Positions 8,481-16,761 are shown, counted from the first letter of the stretch. The stretch: DNA of 64,000 nt from Elusimicrobiota bacterium (GCA_041660925.1 JBAZVI010000003.1:186001-250000), one strand, 5' to 3'. Notes: generated from the letters alone by a model not told the origin. A program made the numbers and translations.

Positions 8481-9488
8481 TCATTGTCTCCCTTCCCCTT
8501 CGGGGAAGGGTCGGGGGTAGGGGAGGACCTTCGTCCTTCCATTTGTTTTGAAGCAGTGACGTTGAAAGAAGTGTTCTCCCCCACCCTGCCCTCCCCCCGA
8601 CGGGGGAGGCAGTGAGGAAGCCGACTCTGGGAGATTCGCGGACTCTCTTCCCCAAAGTTCTCCCACTATGATCGCTGAAACGATCAACGCTCCTCCCAGC
8701 GCCGAGAGCGGCCGGAAGGGCTCGCCGCCCAAGGTCCAGGCGAAGAGGGCGGCGAAGACGGGCTCGAGGGCGAAGACCAGCGAGACGGTGAGCGGCGCGA
8801 TCTCGCGCTGGGCCAGCATCTGTGCGGCGTAGGCCGAGAGGGTCGGCACCAGCGTGAGGAAGACGATGGCACCGGCGCTGCGCGGCGCGGCGCCGAAGGG
8901 GCGTCCGGCGAACGCCGCGAAGAGCATGCAGGCGGCGCCCGCCATCCAGAACTGCTGGAAGGCCAGCGCGGTCATGTCGACTTCCCCCCGCACCCAGCGG
9001 TCCATCGCGAAGAGGTGCGCGGCGTAGGCGAGGGCCGCCAGCAGGGTGAGCGCGTCTCCGGGGTTGATCCCGCTGGGTCCGCCCGTGACGAGGCGCAGGC
9101 CGACGAGCGCGAGGAGGACCGCGGCCCAGGCCCCGGCGCCGGGGACGCGGCGGTCGCGCAGGAACATGAAGCCCGGCACGAAGAGGATGAAGGTGCCGGT
9201 GATGAAGCCGGAGTTGGCGGCGCTCGTGTAGAGCAGCCCCTGCGTCTGCGCCCCGTAGAGGATGGAGAGGAGGAAGGCGAGGACGGCGCCCTCGCGCGGA
9301 TGTCGGCGCCAGCGCCCGCCGCGCAGCAGGAACGGGAGCAGGCAGGCCGCGGCGAGCAGGAAGCGCCAGCCGCAGAGCGCGAAGGGGTCGACCCCGGAGA
9401 GCGCGTCCTTCACCATCACGAAGGTCGAGCCCCAGACGAAGGCGGCGTAGAAGAGCCCGGCGTGCAGGAGCGCGGCGCGGCGGGTCAT
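8481..9488 (-). CDS. EamA/DMT-family permease with a repeat-derived C-terminal tail
   Basis: A 335-residue ten-helix transporter of the drug/metabolite family, with AAFVWGSTFVMVKDAL at the start and LEPVFAALFAWTLGGEPF in the second EamA repeat. The natural end should be near VGELWGRES; the frame then runs through a palindromic repeat and adds about 45 residues (PPPSGGGQGGGEH and so on) before stopping. The start overlaps the epimerase stop (ATGA), so the two are translated together. Its cargo could be related to the dipeptides handled by the epimerase; that is inference. Confidence 0.85.
   Translation of the reverse strand: MTRRAALLHAGLFYAAFVWGSTFVMVKDALSGVDPFALCGWRFLLAAACLLPFLLRGGRWRRHPREGAVLAFLLSILYGAQTQGLLYTSAANSGFITGTFILFVPGFMFLRDRRVPGAGAWAAVLLALVGLRLVTGGPSGINPGDALTLLAALAYAAHLFAMDRWVRGEVDMTALAFQQFWMAGAACMLFAAFAGRPFGAAPRSAGAIVFLTLVPTLSAYAAQMLAQREIAPLTVSLVFALEPVFAALFAWTLGGEPFRPLSALGGALIVSAIIVGELWGRESANLPESASSLPPPSGGGQGGGEHFFQRHCFKTNGRTKVLPYPRPFPEGEGRQ
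8488..8612 (+). repeat. composite palindromic intergenic repeat, partly coding
   Basis: Two GC-rich hairpins in inverted orientation: CCCTTCCCC / GGGGAAGGG at 8490-8510 and a TCCCCC / GGGGGA stem within 8587-8611, separated by a GC-poorer stretch. The same type of element recurs at 20504, 21331, 31017, 33484, 52401 and 63793. Here it encodes the C-terminus of the EamA permease. Confidence 0.7.
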
Positions 9489-10540
9489 TCGAGGTGGAGG
9501 AGGGGCCCTTCGCGCCGGAACTCCCCGCGCGGCTGTCCGGGTCCGAGGAGGGCGTCGGAGTCGAGGTCGCAGTACGAGAAGGCGCCGAGCCCGCAGGCGA
9601 GGTGGACGCTCGGCGAGAGCCCGCGCGCGGTCTCCTGCATGCAGCCGATCATGAGCTTGAGACCGGCCGCGCGCGCGAGCGCGGCGATGTCGAGCGCGCC
9701 GCGCACCCCGGTCTTCGCCAGCTTGATGTTGAGGACCCCGGCGGCGCGCGCTTCGATGACGCGCAGGGCGTCCTCCGGAGAGCGGACGCTCTCGTCGGCG
9801 GCGACGGGCGCCGGCGAGCGCTTCTGGAGCCACGCCATCCCCCGGAGGTCTTCCCGGGGCAGGGGCTGCTCGAGAAGGACGACGCGGGCGCCCGCCCGTG
9901 CGGCCCGCTCGGCGAAGCGCAGGGCCCCCTCGGCGCGGAAGCCCTGGTTCCCGTCGAGGATGATGCCGGGGCGCAGACCGAGCGCGCGGGCCGCCGCGAC
10001 CGCCGCGCAGACGCGCGCGAGGTCCTGCGCCTTGTCCTTCGTCCCGACCTTGATCTTGAGGGTCCGGAACCCCGCGCGCAGGGCCGTGTCGGCGGCGTCG
10101 CGGGTCGGCTCGGGCGGCCAGGCGGAGAGGGTAAGGTCGGTCTCGAGGGATTCCAACGCTCCCCCGAACCAGTCGGACATGCGCACGCCGAGCGCGTTGA
10201 GGAGCGCGTCGAGCGCCGCGCATTCGAAGGCGCAGGCGGCCGCGGGGATCTCTCCGGAGAGCGCCCAGATCTCGGCGGCGAGCGGTTCCCGCGCGCTGAC
10301 GTCGCGTCCCTTCAGGCGCGTCAGCAGGCGCGCGAGCTCCCGCGCGAGGGCCTCCGGCGACTGGTGCTTCATGACGATGGAGCTCGAGGCCTCTCCGGTC
10401 CCGCGCGCGCCGCCGGCCAGGCGCAGGGTCACGACGGCGTTGGTGGTCTCGGTCTTCGAGCCGAGCGCGGTCACGAAGGGGTTCTTGAGCGGGACGGTGA
10501 GGAGCGAGACTTCGCCGCCGCGGATGACGAAAGGATTCAT
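9485..10540 (-). CDS. dipeptide epimerase, enolase superfamily (L-Ala-D/L-Glu epimerase-like)
   Basis: A 351-residue muconate-lactonizing subgroup enzyme. LKIKVG carries the KxK acid/base lysine, ILDGNQGF the first metal Asp, LLEQPL the Glu, ADESV the third metal ligand and NIKLAKTG the opposite catalytic Lys. The late DLDSDALLGP segment fits the Asp-x-Asp motif that binds the dipeptide amino group in Ala-Glu epimerases. Likely role is recycling of murein peptides. It is the first gene of an operon with the EamA permease and perhaps the nitroreductase. Confidence 0.85.
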   Translation of the reverse strand: MNPFVIRGGEVSLLTVPLKNPFVTALGSKTETTNAVVTLRLAGGARGTGEASSSIVMKHQSPEALARELARLLTRLKGRDVSAREPLAAEIWALSGEIPAAACAFECAALDALLNALGVRMSDWFGGALESLETDLTLSAWPPEPTRDAADTALRAGFRTLKIKVGTKDKAQDLARVCAAVAAARALGLRPGIILDGNQGFRAEGALRFAERAARAGARVVLLEQPLPREDLRGMAWLQKRSPAPVAADESVRSPEDALRVIEARAAGVLNIKLAKTGVRGALDIAALARAAGLKLMIGCMQETARGLSPSVHLACGLGAFSYCDLDSDALLGPGQPRGEFRREGPLLHLE

Positions 10541-10556
10541 GGTAAAAGGTGCCGGT

Positions 10557-10569
10557 ATTCTATTAAAAT
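10557..10569. promoter_or_regulatory. overlapping divergent -10 boxes
   Basis: TAGAAT on the minus strand (10557-10562) faces the epimerase, 16 bases before its ATG. TAAAAT on the plus strand (10564-10569) lies six bases before the ATG at 10576. They are 1 base apart, so the two genes probably compete for polymerase. Confidence 0.45.
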
Positions 10570-10575
10570 GCGCTC

Positions 10576-11640
10576 ATGAAGATTTTGGCATTGCTCGTTC
10601 TGCTCCCCATCCTCGCGCCCGTCCGCGCGCACGCCTCCCGCGAAGAGGCCCGCCTCGACGGGGTCGAGGCGTACGGCACGAACCGTTATGACGAGGCGGC
10701 GCTGCGCGGTCTCTACGAGGCGCGCCTGAAGAAATGGCTCGCCCAGGACGCTCTGCGCAACAAGTCCGGCCGGAAGGCCGCGGCCGAGGCGAAGGCCGCG
10801 CTCGAGGCCGACTTCCTCAAGGAGGGCGCCTTCGTCCGAGTGATCCTTCAGAAGGTGAGCTCGAGCACGGTCGGCGAGGTCACCGCGGTCTTCGACGTCG
10901 TGGAGAAGGCGGATGAGGAGCGGCGACTGCCCTTCCGCGCCGAGCCCAAGGGACATGGCGCAGACCCCGAGGGCCTCCTGGCCGCCTGGACGCGCTACAC
11001 CGAGGCCGGCTGGGAGCTCATGCGCAGCGGCGCGATCGGCGCCGACCGCGTCGAATGCCCCGCCTACTATTGCAGCTGGGGCGCGTCCAACGGGGAGCTC
11101 AAGGCCCTTCAGGACCGCTTCGTCGCCGAGGTCGCCGCCCAGAAGGAGGCGCTGATCGCCGTGCTCCGCGGCGACGCCGACTCCGCGAAGCGCTCCTCGG
11201 CCCTCTATCTGCTGGCCTACCTGCGCGACCCCTCCCAGGTCAACGCCGCCGTCTCCCTCGGCCTCACGGACCCGGACGACCGCGTGCGCGAGGCCGCCAT
11301 GCGCGTCTACTCCGACATGGCGGTCTACCGGCGCGACGTCGCGCTGCCCGTCGAGAAGATCTCCGAGGCGCTCGACTACCCCAGCGTGGACGACCGCACG
11401 CGCGCCCTCGCGGTGATGATCGGGCTCGCCGATCATCCTCTGCACAGGGAGTTCGTCGTCAAGAACGCGAGCACGCAGATCCTGCGGCTCCTGCGCCTGC
11501 ACAACGCGTCGAACCACGACATGGCCCTCACGGCCCTGCGCATGCTCACCGGCCAGGACTTCGGCCGCGACAACGACGCGTGGGACGCCTGGGTGCAGAA
11601 GATGCGCCTGGCCGACGGCAGGGAGAAGAAGGAGAAGTGA
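10576..11640 (+). CDS. exported HEAT-repeat-like protein
   Basis: A 354-residue protein with a signal peptide (MKILALLVLLPILAPVRAHA). Residues about 195-330 are helical repeats of HEAT type, for example SSALYLLAYLRDPSQVNAAV and DPDDRVREAAMRVYSDMA, which usually form a binding scaffold. The middle has two cysteines in ECPAYYCSWG, possibly a disulfide. The function is not recognised. The next gene begins at a GTGA overlap, so a small membrane protein is co-translated with it. Confidence 0.75.
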   Translation: MKILALLVLLPILAPVRAHASREEARLDGVEAYGTNRYDEAALRGLYEARLKKWLAQDALRNKSGRKAAAEAKAALEADFLKEGAFVRVILQKVSSSTVGEVTAVFDVVEKADEERRLPFRAEPKGHGADPEGLLAAWTRYTEAGWELMRSGAIGADRVECPAYYCSWGASNGELKALQDRFVAEVAAQKEALIAVLRGDADSAKRSSALYLLAYLRDPSQVNAAVSLGLTDPDDRVREAAMRVYSDMAVYRRDVALPVEKISEALDYPSVDDRTRALAVMIGLADHPLHREFVVKNASTQILRLLRLHNASNHDMALTALRMLTGQDFGRDNDAWDAWVQKMRLADGREKKEK

Positions 11641-11876
11641 CCTCCGCCGCCCCGGTCCGCCTCGCCGCGCCCGTCCTCCCCGCCCCGGAGGCCGTTCCCG
11701 CCGCGCGCCTCGTCTTCCACCCGACGCCCGACGCCTTCGCCAAGGCGCTCGCCGGGTTGATCCTCGCCGCGCTCTCCGTCTACTTCCTGCGCGTCGGCCG
11801 CCGGGACAACGACGCCGGCCGGCTCTTCTGGGCCGCGGTCTGCGGCCTGGCGACCCTCGGAGTGTTCCTCTTCTAG
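11637..11876 (+). CDS. small membrane protein, unknown function
   Basis: 79 residues from a GTG that overlaps the preceding stop. The first 30 residues are Ala/Pro-rich; two hydrophobic segments follow (AFAKALAGLILAALSVYFL and FWAAVCGLATLGVFLF), joined by a charged RVGRRDNDAGR loop. The stop is immediately followed by the ATG of the coiled-coil gene. Not recognised; supported by frame, spacing and position between two real genes. Confidence 0.6.
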   Translation: MTSAAPVRLAAPVLPAPEAVPAARLVFHPTPDAFAKALAGLILAALSVYFLRVGRRDNDAGRLFWAAVCGLATLGVFLF

Positions 11877-13370
11877 ATGTCGAAGACGCCGGAGCCGTCG
11901 AAGACCTCCGCCCCCGCCGTGCTCACCGCGGGCGCCGAATACCTGCGCGACGCTCACGCGAGCCTCGCCAAGGCGCAGGACATGCTCGTCGAGGCCGCGC
12001 GCGAGGCGCCCGAGAAGCTGCGCGGCGAGCTCGAGTCGCTCAACCGACGCATGGGCGACTCGAAGGCCCGTTTCGACGAGCACGTCGAGTCCTTTCGCGA
12101 GAAATACCTCAAAGCCCAGCCTACGGAGGACGAGTTCCGCGCCCATCTCGTGATGCTCGAGATGGAGTACTCCAGCCGGCTGCGCGTCGCCGAGACGGGC
12201 TTCCGCCTCCTCTTCGAGAACCTCGAGAAGCACATGGTCGGCGTCGGCGAGCGTGTCCGGGGGCTCGTGCAGGAGGCCAACGACGCCTTCGGCGAGCGGA
12301 TGTACCCGGTGCACGCCCAGCTCCTCGAGATGTTCACCGAGCGCGACAAGCTCGTCACCGACGTCTGGAACAAGCGCGTCGAGGCCCTCGAGGAGGAGTG
12401 GGCGCGCAAGCTCGAGGAGGAGCGCGAGGCCCGCGCCCGCGAGCAGGGCCCGCTCGAGGCGCGCTCACGCGAGCTCGCCGAACGCGCCGGCGCGCTCGAG
12501 GCGCGGCTCGAGGACGCCGAGGCCGCCTCGCGGCGCTTCGCCCAGGCCCTCGAGGAAGAGCGCTCCGCTCGCGCCCAGCAGCTCATCGAGAGCGAGCGTC
12601 TCTCCCGCGAGCTCGAGCATGAGCGCACGCGGCCGCGCACGGACGGCGTCGTTCCGGCCGCCGCCGAAGCCGAGGCTCTGCGCCGCCAGCTCGAGGACAA
12701 CAAGCGGGAGATCGCGCGGCTCAAGGCCCAGGTCGAGGAGGACCGCAAGCGCGAGGAGACCCGCGTCAGCGCCGGGAGCGGCGAGGCCGCCAAGCGCATC
12801 GAGCGCACGATCGCCGATTTCCGCAAGCAGCTGCAGGTCGCCCACGAGGACATGGGCAAGGTCGCCTCCGAGCGCGACATGGCTCAGCGCGCCGCGACGC
12901 GCGCCGAGCGCAGCGTCGCCGTCCTCAAGGCCCAGCACGAGGAGGCCGAAGAAGGCCTGCGCAAGGCGCTGGCCGAGAAGGCCCGCGGGCGCGAGGAGGT
13001 CCGCCACGCCGAGCAGGAGACCCAGCTCCTGCGCGACGAGCTGCGCGCGATGCGCCAGCGCATGCTTTCCGCGAGCGGCCGCGACGCGGGCAAGGACGAG
13101 GAGGCGGCGGCCGCCTGGTCGGCCGAGAAGGAGGAGCTCCTCGAGAAGTTCACCCTGCTCCAGGCCGAGCTCAACGCCCTGCGCATCCTCTACGACCAGA
13201 GCCAGCAGACCTGGATGGAGACGATGGTCCGCCAGGACACCAAGCGTCTCGACGAGATCTACAAGCTCCGCACGGAGCTGCAGGCCCTGCGGGCGAGCCG
13301 TTCCCTCACGCCCAAGGACGAGCCCGAGAAGCCCCCCCTCCCCCCGTCCACCGACGACCCTAATCCCTAA
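11877..13370 (+). CDS. long coiled-coil protein, unknown function
   Basis: 497 residues, almost all predicted alpha-helical coiled coil from about residue 25 to 470, rich in Glu, Arg and Ala (for example EALEEEWARKLEEEREARA). There is no signal peptide or membrane segment and the ends are Pro/Lys-rich. Such proteins often act as scaffolds or filaments. It starts directly after the stop of the small membrane protein, which may anchor it at the membrane; that is speculation. Similarity searches with it would be confused by coiled-coil bias. Confidence 0.7.
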   Translation: MSKTPEPSKTSAPAVLTAGAEYLRDAHASLAKAQDMLVEAAREAPEKLRGELESLNRRMGDSKARFDEHVESFREKYLKAQPTEDEFRAHLVMLEMEYSSRLRVAETGFRLLFENLEKHMVGVGERVRGLVQEANDAFGERMYPVHAQLLEMFTERDKLVTDVWNKRVEALEEEWARKLEEEREARAREQGPLEARSRELAERAGALEARLEDAEAASRRFAQALEEERSARAQQLIESERLSRELEHERTRPRTDGVVPAAAEAEALRRQLEDNKREIARLKAQVEEDRKREETRVSAGSGEAAKRIERTIADFRKQLQVAHEDMGKVASERDMAQRAATRAERSVAVLKAQHEEAEEGLRKALAEKARGREEVRHAEQETQLLRDELRAMRQRMLSASGRDAGKDEEAAAAWSAEKEELLEKFTLLQAELNALRILYDQSQQTWMETMVRQDTKRLDEIYKLRTELQALRASRSLTPKDEPEKPPLPPSTDDPNP

Positions 13371-13380
13371 AAGTATCCTT

Positions 13381-13580
13381 TTCGGGGGAGGTGACAGCCT
13401 TCCTGGCCCCCGACCGTCGAGCATCGACGGGTCGGGTTGGCCGAAGGCGCCAGAGGAGGGGGCAGAGCCCCCTCCATGGGGAGGCGCCGCGCGGAGGGCT
13501 ACGTCGGAAGGACTCTTCCTCCCCGAAGCGCGGGCACCGGAGCCTTCCTGGCGGACTAGCAGTCCGCCGAATGGCTCCGG
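13381..13580. other. strongly folded intergenic region, possible structured RNA
   Basis: Between the coiled-coil gene and the tRNA, 13381-13391 can pair with 13519-13528, and 13395-13402 with 13506-13514. Inside are a 12-bp hairpin (13409-13436, one bulge) and a GGCGCC...GGCGCC hairpin with a GGGGGC/GCCCCC core (about 13446-13487). A further two-part hairpin spans 13537-13580 (CCGGAGCC / GGCTCCGG enclosing GGCGGACT / AGTCCGCC). It matches no RNA family I can name. It could also be repeat DNA. Confidence 0.4.
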
Positions 13581-13593
13581 CGCCGACAAAGGG

Positions 13594-13665
13594 TATCCCC
13601 GTCAGGAATCGAACCTGAATCACCTGCTTAGAAGGCAGGTGCTCTATCCATTGAGCTACGGGGAC
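13594..13665 (-). tRNA. tRNA-Arg (anticodon TCT)
   Basis: A 72-base cloverleaf on the minus strand: acceptor GTCCCCG / CGGGGAT, D arm GCTC...GAGC, anticodon stem CCTGC / GCAGG with loop CTTCTAA, and T arm TCAGG-TTCGATT-CCTGA. The anticodon reads TCT, decoding AGA. The 3' CCA is not encoded: discriminator A is followed by CCC. Confidence 0.95.
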
Positions 13666-13724
13666 GTTCATCGATTCTACTACAAACCATCGTCCCGCTT
13701 CCGGCGGAGCTCCGTGTTAACTGC

Positions 13725-13730
13725 TAGAAT
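13725..13730 (+). promoter_or_regulatory. -10 box TAGAAT, leaderless start of the RRM gene
   Basis: TAGAAT ends nine bases before ATG 13740 and there is no Shine-Dalgarno. Confidence 0.45.
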
Positions 13731-13739
13731 GAAGGCCAC

Positions 13740-14585
13740 ATGACCAAGAACATCTTCGTCGGCGGCATCGCGTACGAGACGACCAAGGAAGAGCTCGAGC
13801 AGCTCTTCTCGACCTGCGGCAAGGTGAGCGACGTGAAGCTCATCATGGACCGCCACACGGGCCGCTCGAAGGGCTTCGGCTTCGTCGAGATGGCCACCGA
13901 GGAAGACGCGCAGACGGCGATGACGAAGCTCAACGGCGCCACCCTCGGGCGCCGCCAGATCTTCCTCAGCGAGGCCCGGCCTCAGGCGGAGCGCACCGAC
14001 GACGCCCCTCCTTCCGCCCCCTCCTCCGCTCCCCGCGCGCCCCGCGCCGCGGGCTCCGGCGACAACATCCCCGGGACTCCCGGCTTCGTCGAGCGCCGCT
14101 CCGGCCGGGACCGCCGCGCGCACCCGCCGACGCCGTCGTCCTCCGGCGAGGACCGGGGCGGCTTCGGCGCGAAGCGCTGGGAGAAGCGCCCGGGAGGCTT
14201 CGACCGCAAGAAGCCCTGGGAGCGCAAGCCCGCTTTCGGCGAGAAGAAGGAGTGGGGCTCCAAGCCGGGCGGCTTCGGCGGTCCGAAGAAGTGGGGCGAC
14301 AAGCCCGGCTTCCGCGGCCCGAAGAAGTTCGGCGACAAGCCCGGCTTCGGCGGCCCGAGGAAGTTCGGCGACAAGCCCGGCTTCAGCGGCCCGAAGAAGT
14401 GGGGCGACAAGCCGAGCTTCGGCGGCCCGAAGAAGTGGGGCGACAAGCCCGGCTTCCGCGGCCCGAAGAAGTTCGGCGACAAACCTTCCTTCGGCGGCCC
14501 GAAGAAATTCGGCGACAAGCCCGGCGGCTTCAAGAAGAAGTGGACGAAGAAACCCTTCAAGCCCGGCGGCTTCAAGCGGGACTGA
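13740..14585 (+). CDS. RRM RNA-binding protein with basic repeat tail
   Basis: A 281-residue protein. Residues 3-80 are a single RNA recognition motif with RNP2 (NIFVGGI) and RNP1 (KGFGFVEM), as in bacterial Rbp-type proteins. Residues 85-178 are disordered. Residues 179-262 are seven 12-residue repeats of the type GPKKWGDKPGF, followed by a Lys-rich end. The tail is basic, aromatic-spaced and glycine-rich, like the low-complexity tails that drive RNA binding and condensation in other RNA-binding proteins. Likely role: post-transcriptional control or RNA chaperone. The repeat tail is far longer than in typical bacterial RRM proteins. Confidence 0.9.
   Translation: MTKNIFVGGIAYETTKEELEQLFSTCGKVSDVKLIMDRHTGRSKGFGFVEMATEEDAQTAMTKLNGATLGRRQIFLSEARPQAERTDDAPPSAPSSAPRAPRAAGSGDNIPGTPGFVERRSGRDRRAHPPTPSSSGEDRGGFGAKRWEKRPGGFDRKKPWERKPAFGEKKEWGSKPGGFGGPKKWGDKPGFRGPKKFGDKPGFGGPRKFGDKPGFSGPKKWGDKPSFGGPKKWGDKPGFRGPKKFGDKPSFGGPKKFGDKPGGFKKKWTKKPFKPGGFKRD
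14274..14525 (+). repeat. seven tandem 36-bp coding repeats
   Basis: Seven in-frame 36-bp units within the RRM gene encode F-(G/R/S)-GPKK-(W/F)-GDKP-(G/S). Copies differ mainly at the variable codons, which suggests slipped-strand expansion followed by selection. Confidence 0.9.
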
Positions 14586-14739
14586 AAGTCTACCGACGAG
14601 ATGGGATCGGGCGGGCCGGGTTCGCGCGGTATGCGCTGACCCGGCCCGAAGCTTTGTAGGGGTTCGCCCGCCGCTCATGAGCGGCGGGTGCCTTATCAAT
14701 GCGGCGGCATGGTACGCAGATGACGGGCGCGAGGCTACG

Positions 14740-15501
14740 TCATCTGCGCCCGTCGTAGTGCAGGCGGTCGATGCGGGGGTCGTGCATCGCCCGGCGCGGA
14801 TGCAGGGACATGGCGAGGCCGACCTGGAAGAACTCGCGCGGGCTGTAGAGGGCGAACTTCCGGCCCGAGCTGACGTGGCGGTGCCCGGTGAGGACCGTGA
14901 AGCCGAGCGCGTGCGCCTTCCCCCAGGCCTTGAGCGCGCGCGAGAGCGCGAGCTCCTCCCCGGCGGCGATATCGGCGGGGAAGCCCCCCACCGCGCGGAA
15001 GGCGTCGGCGCGGCAGAAGACGAGCGAGCCCGCGGCGAGGTCGAAGGCGCGCGAGAGCGCGTTCCAGGATTCGATGAGGAGCTCCCCCCACCAGGGGCAG
15101 CGGTCGAAGGCGATGAGGCAGCCTCCTCCGACGACCTTCCCTTTTCGCGCGGCCTCCAGCACCGCCGCGAGCGTCCCGGCCGACAGCCGCGAGTCCGCGT
15201 CGATGAAGAGCAGCCAGTCCCCGGTCGCGGCGCCCGCGCCGGTGTCGCGCGAGCGCGAGATGAGGTTCACCGGCTCGAAGACGACCGCGGCGCCGCCCTC
15301 GCGGGCGATGCGGCCGGTCGCGTCGGTGGAGTTGTTGTCGCAGACGATGAGCTCGGCCTCGAAGCTCGGGCGTCCCCGCATCGGGCCGGCGTCCCCCGCG
15401 AGTCGGCCGCCGAGGAAGGCGACGGCCTCCCGGACGCTCTTGAGGCAGGCGCCGAGGAGCTTCTCCTCGTTGTAGGCGGGGACGATGATGGAGAGCCTCA
15501 T
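14740..15501 (-). CDS. family 2 glycosyltransferase
   Basis: A 253-residue GT-A fold enzyme: LSIIVPAYNEEKLLGACL, ELIVCDNNSTDATGRIA, the DxD-type LLFIDADSRL, and a membrane-associated end. It lacks long membrane helices. Acceptor and donor sugar are unknown. It is the last gene of a three-gene operon: its ATG overlaps the stop of the transglutaminase-like gene by 4 bases. Confidence 0.85.
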   Translation of the reverse strand: MRLSIIVPAYNEEKLLGACLKSVREAVAFLGGRLAGDAGPMRGRPSFEAELIVCDNNSTDATGRIAREGGAAVVFEPVNLISRSRDTGAGAATGDWLLFIDADSRLSAGTLAAVLEAARKGKVVGGGCLIAFDRCPWWGELLIESWNALSRAFDLAAGSLVFCRADAFRAVGGFPADIAAGEELALSRALKAWGKAHALGFTVLTGHRHVSSGRKFALYSPREFFQVGLAMSLHPRRAMHDPRIDRLHYDGRR

Positions 15502-16481
15502 CCCTTCCGTCCGCCCTTGACCGCTTCCTCGAGGAGCCCTTCCTCGGAGCGCAGGCGCTCGCGCTCCGTCCCATCGAAGGGGTCCCCGGAGACCTTCTGG
15601 TAGATGAAGTAGGAGCCGCCGTCGCCGGTCGGGAACTTCCCGTCCTCTTCCTTCTTGAACACGCCCAGCGCCCGCAGGTGTTCCGCGCTCATGGGGCCGG
15701 CGTTCGTCCGGAGCCAGGCGTCCGCCCCCGCGAGATCCTCGAACTCGAGCGGGGTCCCGATCCTCCGGTCGTTCTGGAAGAGGTGCCGGTAGGCGAAGCG
15801 CGTCAGCGCGAACTTCGAGCCCTCCCGGCGGATATGGTAGTCCTCCCGGCCGTCCTGGAGGGTCTGCCCGTCGGGGCCCGCGGCCGCGCGCGGGTCGAGC
15901 GCGAGGGCGGCGGCTTGGAACATCGCCGTGTCCACGAGGAAGGGCGTCCCGCCCTTCGGGGCGACCTCGACGACGGCGTGTCCGCCGTCCCGGCCTTTGA
16001 GCGTCCCGCCCACGTAGCGGACGGGGAGCTCCGGCGCGGCGGCGGCGACGAGCTTCTGGAAGGCCTTCGCCGCCTCGACGCAGCCGTTGAAGTCGCCCTC
16101 CCCGACGACCCGGGTCCCGTTCCACTCGTGAGGGTCGCGCGGCGGTGAATCGGGACGGTCGTCGCTGAAACGGACGTGTTCGGCCATGAAGCGGAGGACG
16201 TTGGCGGCGAGGGCGGCGGGCGCGGTCCCTCCCGGCATGCGCCGGATGCGGGCGGCGGCGGTCTGGAGGAGGGCCTCCGAGAGCGCGGTCCGTCCGGCGG
16301 GAGGCGAAGCTCGATAGCGGCGCTGCAGCCCTTCGAACAGCCCGTCGAGGTCCTCGGGCGCAGCCTTCTCGAGCGCCGCGGCGCGCGCGGCGGGCTCGAG
16401 GCGCAGATAGTCCGACGGGGATTGCGACGCGGCCGGCGCGGCGAGGAGGAGGACGAGGGCCGCGCGCGGGAGTCCGCGCAT
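15498..16481 (-). CDS. exported transglutaminase-like cysteine protein
   Basis: 327 residues with a signal peptide (MRGLPRAALVLLLAAPAAS). GDFNGCVEAAKAFQKL (Cys134), DGGHAVVEV (His168) and FLVDTAMF (Asp184) form the Cys-His-Asp triad of the transglutaminase/peptidase fold. It may act as a periplasmic peptidase or amidase. It starts on the last base of the DUF4405 stop and overlaps the glycosyltransferase start. Motif-based assignment. Confidence 0.7.
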   Translation of the reverse strand: MRGLPRAALVLLLAAPAASQSPSDYLRLEPAARAAALEKAAPEDLDGLFEGLQRRYRASPPAGRTALSEALLQTAAARIRRMPGGTAPAALAANVLRFMAEHVRFSDDRPDSPPRDPHEWNGTRVVGEGDFNGCVEAAKAFQKLVAAAAPELPVRYVGGTLKGRDGGHAVVEVAPKGGTPFLVDTAMFQAAALALDPRAAAGPDGQTLQDGREDYHIRREGSKFALTRFAYRHLFQNDRRIGTPLEFEDLAGADAWLRTNAGPMSAEHLRALGVFKKEEDGKFPTGDGGSYFIYQKVSGDPFDGTERERLRSEEGLLEEAVKGGRKG

Positions 16482-16699
16482 CAGGCGCCCGGCGCCCGGC
16501 GCGGGAGGAAGGCCGCGCGCACCCAGGTCCAGTTGAGGACCAGATGCGCGAGCGCGAGCAGCAGGAGGAGCACGGCGTTGAGTTCGTGGACGCGGTTGAG
16601 CCCGCGGACGTCTTCCTGGAAGTATCCGGTCATCCCCTGGATGAGCAGGGAGAGCGCGAGGAGCGGGTTGACGGCCTTGAGGAGCGTCGGCTTGTCCAT
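16481..16699 (-). CDS. small DUF4405-like membrane protein, possible haem b binder
   Basis: 72 residues with two hydrophobic helices. The second has histidines 15 residues apart in VHELNAVLLLLLALAHLVLN, followed by WTW, the pattern of DUF4405 and other small cytochrome b-like bundles. ATG 16699 is chosen because a TATGAT -10 box lies six bases upstream; the frame is open further but would overlap the promoter. First gene of the operon. Confidence 0.6.
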   Translation of the reverse strand: MDKPTLLKAVNPLLALSLLIQGMTGYFQEDVRGLNRVHELNAVLLLLLALAHLVLNWTWVRAAFLPRRAPGA

Positions 16700-16705
16700 G
16701 CGGGT

Positions 16706-16711
16706 ATCATA
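16706..16711 (-). promoter_or_regulatory. -10 box TATGAT, leaderless start of the DUF4405 operon
   Basis: TATGAT on the minus strand ends six bases before ATG 16699. Confidence 0.4.
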
Positions 16712-16755
16712 CGAAATCGCGCTCCGATAGCCCGTTCCGCTTTCCGGCAAAATCG

Positions 16756-16761
16756 TATAAT
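16756..16761 (+). promoter_or_regulatory. -10 box TATAAT for the GYF-like gene
   Basis: Consensus TATAAT ends 14 bases before ATG 16776, giving a leader of only a few bases. Confidence 0.45.

Noticed and set aside
13360..13671. Open frame with a VAQWIEHLPSKQVIQVRF-like peptide
   Set aside because: This is the well-known false translation of a tRNA-Arg gene.
14274..14525. 36-bp direct repeats that could suggest a CRISPR array
   Set aside because: The repeats are contiguous, without spacers, and are in frame inside the RRM gene.
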